Positions 14,692 to 20,124 of a stretch of DNA of 20,124 bases are shown here, one piece after another. The stretch is from Bdellovibrionales bacterium (lineage in GTDB: Bacteria > Bdellovibrionota > UBA2428). The notes beneath the pieces are model-generated. The model was not told the origin of the DNA, ran no database searches, and worked only from the letters and a program-made list of their open reading frames with translations. Location: positions 1 through 20,124 of the forward strand of contig JAFEAR010000141.1 in the NCBI GenBank assembly GCA_018266335.1, given 5' to 3'. Position 1 is the stretch's first letter; every line of letters begins with the position of its first letter. The position numbers were made by a program, and so were the translations under genes.

Positions 14692-15573
14692 CTAAAATAG
14701 CGTTTTAAGTCCGTCATCGAGGCGCGTCCGGGGCCGCCATCCGCTCACGCGTTGCAGGCTGCTGGAGTCGCCACCAAGGAAGAACAATTCATTCGGGTTG
14801 TAACCGCGCGCACCAAAGTTGGGCGTTTGCGCGGGTAAGGACTTCGATTGGGCAATGGCCAGGAGCTTAAGAGTGATGTCGCGAAAACTCGCCATTTCAC
14901 CGGCGGCCAGCACGTGCACACCAGACACCGCCTGTTCCGCACTCAGCGCCAGCGCCTCGGCCGCATCGTCTACGAAGAGCCAATCCCACACCTGAGCGCC
15001 GGGGCTCACCTGGGGAACGGTGCCGTCGCGGAAACTACGTACGAGATAGCTGAGAAATTTATTCGGATCGTCGCCCGGACCGTACGCGGTTAGCAAGCGC
15101 AACCACGCTGCGCGCTCGCCCAGCCGTGCCAGCGCGTACTCACCCGCTAGCAACTTAGCCTTGCCGTAAGCATTGATCGGCCGACACGCCGTGCTTGGTG
15201 TAAGCAGACAATTCTGCACGCCATATTCCGCCTGTGAGCCCACAGCAATAAGACGTGTGCCCGGAAGGCGATCGGCGAGAATATCCACAAGGGCCTGCGT
15301 TGCGCGCAGATTTTCTGTAAAGTGACAGGGATCGTTGCGGTGAGTGTTCGTCGCCCAGCCCCAGGCTAAATGCAAAACGGCATCCGGGCGAAAACTTTCC
15401 AGGTCCCGCGCTAATGCTCCGGAGTTGGCCGCAATTTGCGAGAGGTCCTGCAGAAAAACATCGGGGGCGGGATCGCGTCGCTGCATGCGGCGAACTTCAT
15501 GGCCCCGGGCGTGCAGGGTGCGCACGAGCGCTCGTCCCAAAAAGCCCGTCGATCCCGTTACGAAGATTTTCAT
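14692..15573 (-). CDS. Extended SDR: NAD-dependent epimerase/reductase of the sugar operon
   Basis: The 293 residues begin with MKIFVTGSTGFLG (nucleotide-binding GxTGFxG, 7-13), include LHLAWG (67-72), Ser113 and YGKAK (Tyr136, Lys140), the catalytic set of nucleotide-sugar epimerases and reductases. FVDD (around 210) follows the family layout. The start overlaps the rfbH stop (ATGA). In the yersiniose pathway the next step after YerE is NAD(P)H reduction of the new acetyl group by YerF, and this gene stands in that place. An epimerase or 4-ketoreductase role is equally possible from sequence alone. Confidence 0.8.
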   Translation of the reverse strand: MKIFVTGSTGFLGRALVRTLHARGHEVRRMQRRDPAPDVFLQDLSQIAANSGALARDLESFRPDAVLHLAWGWATNTHRNDPCHFTENLRATQALVDILADRLPGTRLIAVGSQAEYGVQNCLLTPSTACRPINAYGKAKLLAGEYALARLGERAAWLRLLTAYGPGDDPNKFLSYLVRSFRDGTVPQVSPGAQVWDWLFVDDAAEALALSAEQAVSGVHVLAAGEMASFRDITLKLLAIAQSKSLPAQTPNFGARGYNPNELFFLGGDSSSLQRVSGWRPRTRLDDGLKTLF

Positions 15574-16883
15574 TTTTTGCAGGCTGCGACGATTTTCCCG
15601 GCAATGTACTCCAGGCAGCTCTTATCGAGTCCCGGCCAAATACCAACCCAGAAACCTTCGTTCATAATTTTATCCGTGTTCGTGAGCTTACCGTGAATGC
15701 GGTAATCCACCCCCTGGAAGGCCGGTTGTTTGGTGAGGTTCCCACCGAAGAGCAATCGAGTGCCTACTTTGTTGTCTTCCAAAAAGCGCGTCATCTTCGC
15801 ACGGCGATCGTGCCCGCCCGAACGCAAACACATGAAGTAACCAAACCAGGAAGGGTCGGTTTCGGGCGTCGCGTGCGGCAACACCAAATGTTCTTCTGCT
15901 CCGGCGTCCTTTAAGCACTTAGTAAGGTAATCAAAGTTTTTACGGCGAGCCTCAATAAAGCCCGGCAGACGTTGGAGCTGCGCCAAACCGACGGCCGCCT
16001 GAAAGTCCGTGGACTTCAGGTTAAAGCCCACGTGCGAGTAAATGTATTTGTGATCGTAACCCTGGGGCAAATCGCCCAACTGCCAGTCAAAACGAATGCC
16101 GCAGCTGTTAGAAATTCCCGGCGGGCACCAGCAATCGCGGCCCCAATCGCGGAAGCTCATGGCAATTTTGTGCAGGTTGGCGTGGTTCATAACCACCGCA
16201 CCGCCCTCGCCCATGGTCATGTGGTGGGCGGGATAAAAGGAGCAGGTCGCGAGCGAGCCAAAGCTGCCCACGTGCGCGCCTTTGATTTTAGCGCCCAAAG
16301 CATCGCAGCAGTCTTCGACCAGCCAAATGCCGCGCTCCTCGCACACTTTAGCTAGGAGATCGGCACGGAAGGGATTCCCTAGCGCATGGGCAATCATAAC
16401 AATTTTAGTTTTGGGGGTGATGGCAGCCTCGATGGCCTCGACCGCCGCATTGTGCGTGGCTACGTCGACATCTACAAAGACGGGTTTCAAACCGTACTGA
16501 ATGGCTGGCGCCACCGTGGTGGGAAAACCGCAGGCCGTGGTGACCATTTCATCGCCAGCCTTGAGGGCCTTTTCCTTGAGTCGCGAGCTGGTGAGCGTCG
16601 CAAAAGCAAGCAAGTTAGCCGAGGACCCGGAGTTCACCAGCAAGGACTTTTTGAGGCCCCAAAATTTTGGAAACTCTGCTTCGAATTTGTCCGAGAAGCG
16701 CCCGCAGGTAAGCCACATATCCGCCGAAGCCTGCAGCAGGTTACGAAATTCTTCCGCGCCTACAACTTTGCCCGTGGGCGGAAGATAGTCAGTGCCTGCG
16801 CGCAATTGTTTGGATTCAACGACGGTGCCGAATTCGTCCGCTACCTTGTTCAGAGTGTCGCGGAGCTGTGCAATGTTGCTCAC
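15570..16883 (-). CDS. rfbH: CDP-4-keto-6-deoxyglucose 3-dehydrase (E1), RfbH/DdhC
   Basis: The 437-residue PLP enzyme of the aminotransferase fold carries the features that define the 3-dehydrase. The PLP lysine is replaced by histidine (SFYPAHHMTMGEGG, His220). Cysteines at 193, 251, 253 and 261 make the C-x57-C-x1-C-x7-C iron-sulfur pattern of the Yersinia E1 enzyme, at the same residue numbers I recall for that protein. It removes the 3-hydroxyl of CDP-4-keto-6-deoxyglucose, using PMP and electrons from a separate ferredoxin-like reductase (E3, RfbI/DdhD). No such reductase is in this window, so it must be encoded elsewhere or replaced. The GTG start overlaps the rfbG stop (GTGA). Confidence 0.95.
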   Translation of the reverse strand: MSNIAQLRDTLNKVADEFGTVVESKQLRAGTDYLPPTGKVVGAEEFRNLLQASADMWLTCGRFSDKFEAEFPKFWGLKKSLLVNSGSSANLLAFATLTSSRLKEKALKAGDEMVTTACGFPTTVAPAIQYGLKPVFVDVDVATHNAAVEAIEAAITPKTKIVMIAHALGNPFRADLLAKVCEERGIWLVEDCCDALGAKIKGAHVGSFGSLATCSFYPAHHMTMGEGGAVVMNHANLHKIAMSFRDWGRDCWCPPGISNSCGIRFDWQLGDLPQGYDHKYIYSHVGFNLKSTDFQAAVGLAQLQRLPGFIEARRKNFDYLTKCLKDAGAEEHLVLPHATPETDPSWFGYFMCLRSGGHDRRAKMTRFLEDNKVGTRLLFGGNLTKQPAFQGVDYRIHGKLTNTDKIMNEGFWVGIWPGLDKSCLEYIAGKIVAACKK

Positions 16884-17863
16884 AATTTACCTGCTTCCAA
16901 AGCGCGCTTGTACCAGTCTACCGTTAGGGCCACGCCCTTTTCGTAACCCAGCTCGGGCTTCCAATTGAGTTGTTTTTGAGCCTTCGAGCTGTCGAGACAC
17001 TGCACTGGAATTTCGTTTTTAGCCTGACCCAAAACCTTGGGTTCGATTTTTACGTTCATGACTTTAGAAATGCTGTTCACTACGTCAATCACCGTCATAC
17101 GCAGGCCGTACGAGAAGTTAAACGCCTCGCCCTTGTGCTTGCCAGTGAACATTTGTCGCGCCAGCGTGCGGTAGGCTGCCGCGCCGTCGCCCACGTAAAT
17201 GTAATCGCGAATGAATTTGCCGTCGGAGCGAATAACCGGAGCCTGTCCCTTCAAGAAAGAAACAATCGTGTGCGGAAAAATGCGACTTTCGTTGAGATCG
17301 CCGGGCCCGAAGAAGTTTCCGCAGCGAGTAACGGCCACGTTCATGCCAAAGGTGTGGGCGTAGGTGTGCGTAATAAGATCGGCGCAGGATTTGGAAACAT
17401 CGTACGGATGTTTGCCCGCGAGCGCGAAACTCTCGTCGTATTTTTCGCCGTGAAGATCGCCGTAGGCCTTGTCGCTCGAAGCGACCACGGTGACCTGCAC
17501 GCGTGGATTGAGACGAACGGCTTCGAGCAGGGCCCAGGTGCCACGGATGTTAACGTCCAGAGTTTCCGTGGGACGCGTGTTCGCCTGCCCCACGAGCGTT
17601 TGGGCAGCCAGGTGAAACACCGTGCGCACTTCGTACTCGTTCAGGACGCGGTCGATTAAGTTTTGATCGCGTAGATCGCCGTGGATGACGACGACGCGGT
17701 CATTCATTTTTTCTTGAAAAAAACGACTCTGCGGAACCATGTCGCGCACGAGACAAACTATTTTGGTCGTTTCGCCGGAATCCAAAAGTTGACGAACCAA
17801 CTCGCCGCCCAAGAGACCCGTGGCGCCCGTAACAAAGACATTGCCAAAGATGGGATCGCTCAT
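16880..17863 (-). CDS. rfbG: CDP-glucose 4,6-dehydratase-like extended SDR, RfbG
   Basis: The 327-residue protein starts at the ATG at 17863, which overlaps the rfbF stop (ATGA); the longer upstream frame runs inside rfbF and is a shadow. VTGATGLLGG (11-20) binds NAD, and Ser129/130 with HPYDVSKSCAD (Tyr154, Lys158) form the active site. VASSDKAYGD and TRCGNFFGPGDLN are typical of nucleotide-diphosphate-hexose 4,6-dehydratases. The N-terminus differs from classical RfbG (which reads GHTGFKGSW), so from sequence alone it could be another NDP-hexose dehydratase. Its position between rfbF and rfbH makes CDP-glucose the likely substrate. It supplies CDP-4-keto-6-deoxyglucose to RfbH. Confidence 0.85.
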   Translation of the reverse strand: MSDPIFGNVFVTGATGLLGGELVRQLLDSGETTKIVCLVRDMVPQSRFFQEKMNDRVVVIHGDLRDQNLIDRVLNEYEVRTVFHLAAQTLVGQANTRPTETLDVNIRGTWALLEAVRLNPRVQVTVVASSDKAYGDLHGEKYDESFALAGKHPYDVSKSCADLITHTYAHTFGMNVAVTRCGNFFGPGDLNESRIFPHTIVSFLKGQAPVIRSDGKFIRDYIYVGDGAAAYRTLARQMFTGKHKGEAFNFSYGLRMTVIDVVNSISKVMNVKIEPKVLGQAKNEIPVQCLDSSKAQKQLNWKPELGYEKGVALTVDWYKRALEAGKL

Positions 17864-18690
17864 TTTACGGCTCCTGCAGTGGGTTTCCAGGGAGCTTTGC
17901 CTTCTTTCCAGATGGCTTCCAAGCTCGTCTTGTCGTGTTGGGTGTCCATGGGCTGCCAGAAGCCCTCGTGTTTGAACATGCGCAGGCCATTGTCGCTTGC
18001 GAGGCGCTCGAGCGGTTTGCGCTCGAGGATGCAATCTTCAGTGGTTTCGAGGTACTTGCGGAACTCGCCGCGCATGAACATGAAGCCGCCGTTGATGTAC
18101 CCCTGGCGCGACTGCGGTTTTTCGAGGAAGCTGGCCACTTCGTTTTCGTTTTTGACGTCGAGCTCGCCAAAGCGTGCCCGGGGATGCACGCCCAGAATGG
18201 TGCCGATTTTGCCGTGCTGCTGGTGAAAGGCAAATTCTTTGTTCAAATCCACATCGCACACGCCATCGCCGTAGGTCAGGCCGAAGTGCTCAATTTTTTG
18301 CGTTTGCGCCACAATGTCGAAGGCGCGCGCCACCCGGCCACCGGTCATGGTGAGCGCGCCCGTGTCGATCACGCGCACGCGCCATTTTTCTTGCTCGTGA
18401 CTTTCGCCCATAAAGCGCGGCGGCGTGGCCGATGTTTTGCGGTAATCGACTTCCAGATGATTGGCGCGAGCCGCGTAATTCATGAAATAGTTTTTGATTT
18501 CCCACGATTTGTAGCCAGCGCACAAAACGAAGTCATTAAAGCCATGCGCGTAGTACCAGCGCATGATGTGGACTACGATGGGCATATCGCCGATTTCGAC
18601 CATCGGCTTGGGGCGCACGCCCGTTTCTTCGGAAAGGCGGGTGCCGAGGCCCCCAGCCAGGATGAAAATAGGAGTGGCAGATTTGTCCAT
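17860..18690 (-). CDS. rfbF: Glucose-1-phosphate cytidylyltransferase, RfbF
   Basis: The 276 residues show the sugar-nucleotidyltransferase loop LAGGLGTRLSEETGVRPKPM (11-30) followed by VEIGDMPIVVHIM and FVLCAGYKSWEIKNYFMNY, a very close fit to RfbF-type CTP:glucose-1-phosphate cytidylyltransferases. INGGFMFMRGEF and PMDTQHDKTSLE in the C-terminal half are also characteristic. I use the ATG at 18690, which begins directly at the family's conserved N-terminus; the frame continues 71 codons upstream across the divergent aroE-like start and is not coding there. No strong Shine-Dalgarno is seen. It is the first gene of the operon and commits glucose-1-phosphate to CDP-sugar synthesis. Confidence 0.93.
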   Translation of the reverse strand: MDKSATPIFILAGGLGTRLSEETGVRPKPMVEIGDMPIVVHIMRWYYAHGFNDFVLCAGYKSWEIKNYFMNYAARANHLEVDYRKTSATPPRFMGESHEQEKWRVRVIDTGALTMTGGRVARAFDIVAQTQKIEHFGLTYGDGVCDVDLNKEFAFHQQHGKIGTILGVHPRARFGELDVKNENEVASFLEKPQSRQGYINGGFMFMRGEFRKYLETTEDCILERKPLERLASDNGLRMFKHEGFWQPMDTQHDKTSLEAIWKEGKAPWKPTAGAVK

Positions 18691-18738
18691 CGCAGGTCGT
18701 TTTAACCCATTTGTTTTGGCAGTAAAAGTAGAGCACCC
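18691..18738. promoter_or_regulatory. 48-base divergent intergenic region (rfbF / aroE-like)
   Basis: Both genes start outward from only 48 bases, so at least one promoter must overlap the opposite coding region or the two must be back to back. The centre is AT-rich (TTTTAACCCATTTGTTTTGG). I found no clear consensus pair, and both start codons lack a strong Shine-Dalgarno. Confidence 0.45.
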
Positions 18739-19557
18739 ATGAATCGCACCATTAACCAGGATACCCAATTCTGCACTTCGATCTCGGCCCAGCCCGGGAA
18801 TTTTGGGAACATGTTTCACAACTTCCTCTACGAGAAGATGGGGCTGAATTTTATCTATAAGGGTTGCGCCGTTGCTCCTGACCGCCTGGGCGACGCCGTG
18901 CACGGCCTGCGGGCCTTGGGGGTGCGGGGCTGCGGCGTGTCCATGCCCTTTAAAATCGAAGTTATTTCCTTTCTGAACACTCTCGATCCCGTGGCCAAGC
19001 GCATCGGGGCCGTCAACACCATCGTCAACGACGGCGGCATGCTCACGGGCTACAATACGGACTACTCGGGAGTGAAGGAATTGCTCACGCAGAAGGCGGT
19101 TTCGCCGGAGCTTTCGACCGTTGTTTTGGGCGGCGGCGGCGCAGCCCAGGCCATTTTACTAGCCCTTCAGGATGCGGGCTTTCGCCGCGTCACCGTCATG
19201 ACCCGCGACCCCGATCAGGGCCGGGCCGCAGCGAAAAAGTTTGGTTTCACTTACGCTCCCATCGGTGCCGGAAATTTTGATTTTCTGGTGAATGCGAGCT
19301 CCATCGGATTCAAGAACCCTCAGGGCCCCCTGCCCTTTACCACCGAGCAAATCGCCAAGGCCCAGGTGATCCTGGATATTGTGGGCAACCCCGCCCGCAC
19401 CGCTTTCATTGCCGCCGCTGAGGCCGCCGGCAAAAAGGTGCTCACCGGTTTTGAAATCACTGCCCTCCAAGCCCGCGAGCAGTTCCGCTTGTACACCGGC
19501 CAAACCCCGACGCCGGAGTTACTCGCGTCCGCATTCGAATATTGCCAGCGCGGCTAG
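18739..19557 (+). CDS. AroE-like shikimate/quinate dehydrogenase family protein
   Basis: The 272-residue enzyme has the shikimate-dehydrogenase core: GVSMPFKIEVISFL (Lys72 catalytic), GAVNTIV (Asn93) and GYNTDYSG (Asp108), then the Rossmann loop VLGGGGAAQA (129-138). The three catalytic residues are intact. The N-terminal substrate loop reads AQPGNFGNMFHN, where canonical AroE has SLSP-x-x-HN, so the two serines that hold the shikimate carboxylate are missing. This matches a known AroE-like subgroup whose substrate is often uncertain. It is divergent from the CDP-sugar operon that holds an AroB-like cyclase. It could be the ordinary shikimate dehydrogenase, or it could reduce a related cyclitol. 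Confidence 0.85.
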   Translation: MNRTINQDTQFCTSISAQPGNFGNMFHNFLYEKMGLNFIYKGCAVAPDRLGDAVHGLRALGVRGCGVSMPFKIEVISFLNTLDPVAKRIGAVNTIVNDGGMLTGYNTDYSGVKELLTQKAVSPELSTVVLGGGGAAQAILLALQDAGFRRVTVMTRDPDQGRAAAKKFGFTYAPIGAGNFDFLVNASSIGFKNPQGPLPFTTEQIAKAQVILDIVGNPARTAFIAAAEAAGKKVLTGFEITALQAREQFRLYTGQTPTPELLASAFEYCQRG

Positions 19558-19661
19558 CCTTCGGTACATTCTCGGCCATGAGCGCTTTGTCTCCCACGTG
19601 ACGACTTATTCTGTCCCCGCGTAGCTCATTTTTCCGCACACATTTTTTTGGAGATATTTTT

Positions 19662-20124
19662 ATGACTTCTAACAACAACACCGGCCATTCGGCCGAATAC
19701 TTTGGCGCGTCCCGTGATTTCTGGTGGAACCACGATTTTCTCGCCCTCATGGCGCAGCGATTGCGCTTGGATCAATGCACCCTCGCCCTGGATGTGGGCT
19801 GCGGTATTGGTCACTGGGGATTTACCCTAGCGCGGGCCGTGAACCCGCGCGCGCAGTGGACAGGCGTGGACCGCGAACCCAACTGGGTGCGGCGCGCCGG
19901 CGAGCGCGCCCGCGACGCCGGCCTGGCCGAGCGCTTTCGCTTTGTGGAGGGCACCGCTCAGGCCTTGCCCTTCCATGATGCCAGCTTCGATTTGGTCACC
20001 TGCCAAACCGTACTCATTCACCTGCCCGATCCGCGCGTGGCTCTGCGAGAAATGCAGCGCGTGCTGCGTCCGGGCGGACGACTACTCGTGGTAGAACCCA
20101 ACAACTTGGTGGGCCACGCGCTGC
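19662..20124 (+). CDS. SAM-dependent methyltransferase, 3' end beyond the window
   Basis: An ATG at 19662, with GGAG 8 bases upstream, opens a frame that continues to the window end (154 codons). The product shows class I methyltransferase motifs: motif I LDVGCGIGHWG (about 43-53), the acidic end of strand 2 in TGVDREP, then FRFVEGTAQALPF and FDLVTCQTVLIHLPDP (motif IV region), and VLRPGGRLLVVEPN (motif VI). This is the Methyltransf_11/UbiE-like pattern. The substrate is unknown. The gene is notably GC-rich (49 of 60 bases in the line from 19861). It may be co-transcribed with the aroE-like gene 104 bases upstream. Confidence 0.88.
   Translation, partial: MTSNNNTGHSAEYFGASRDFWWNHDFLALMAQRLRLDQCTLALDVGCGIGHWGFTLARAVNPRAQWTGVDREPNWVRRAGERARDAGLAERFRFVEGTAQALPFHDASFDLVTCQTVLIHLPDPRVALREMQRVLRPGGRLLVVEPNNLVGHAL

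Noticed and set aside
17935..18705. Plus-strand 256-codon frame inside rfbF
   Set aside because: Shadow of a highly conserved cytidylyltransferase; no motif of its own.
1..20124. CRISPR arrays, tRNA or rRNA genes, prophage structural genes
   Set aside because: No regularly spaced repeats, no cloverleaf-type sequence with a CCA end, and no phage head or tail signatures were seen.

Overview
The window looks like a chromosomal segment from a Bdellovibrionota-type bacterium (Bdellovibrio or Oligoflexia relatives). This is inferred from a TIGR02147-family regulator coupled to a secreted protein that begins with a GNGGDG motif, many exported proteins of unknown family, and an ElaB/YtjA-type stress cluster. 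No rRNA or tRNA is present to confirm it. Base composition is uneven: one 60-base line in the leucine-rich-repeat gene (from 2581) has 28 G+C, while one line in the last gene (from 19861) has 49.

Left part (1-3420) is accessory-looking. It holds the possible 3' end of an unknown gene, a 5'-truncated formylglycine-generating-enzyme-like fragment, a minus-strand excisionase-type DNA-binding gene with a possible frameshift, the C-terminal scrap of an IS3-family OrfA, and a translationally coupled pair of exported proteins. The second protein of that pair carries about ten leucine-rich repeats.

Middle part (3558-9099). A minus-strand cluster of four small proteins (soluble coiled-coil protein, DUF1328, DUF883/ElaB-like, glycine-rich membrane protein) resembles envelope or stationary-phase stress functions. 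Next come a minus-strand lipoprotein with a clear intrinsic terminator and a secreted 3D-domain (MltA-like) protein. Both have the 9-base motif CTTGTTAAG or its complement upstream. A plus-strand operon follows: a TIGR02147 regulator overlapping a secreted GNGGDG protein.

Right part (9096-18690) is one tightly packed minus-strand operon of nine genes for an unusual CDP-linked sugar of a surface glycan. Reading from its 5' end: glucose-1-phosphate cytidylyltransferase (RfbF), CDP-glucose 4,6-dehydratase-like enzyme (RfbG), CDP-4-keto-6-deoxyglucose 3-dehydrase (RfbH, with the full iron-sulfur cysteine pattern), an extended SDR epimerase/reductase, a thiamine-diphosphate enzyme of the acetolactate-synthase fold, an HpcH/HpaI-type aldolase, a classical SDR, a dehydroquinate-synthase-like cyclase, and a glycosyltransferase. 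The first five match the logic of yersiniose synthesis, where a two-carbon unit is attached to a CDP-4-keto-3,6-dideoxyhexose. The aldolase, SDR and sugar-phosphate cyclase are not part of that known route and suggest a more elaborate, possibly carbocyclic, sugar. This operon is the main candidate for an undescribed system. Divergent from it, across 48 bases, is an AroE-like dehydrogenase that lacks the usual shikimate-binding Ser-x-Ser. The window ends inside a SAM-dependent methyltransferase gene.
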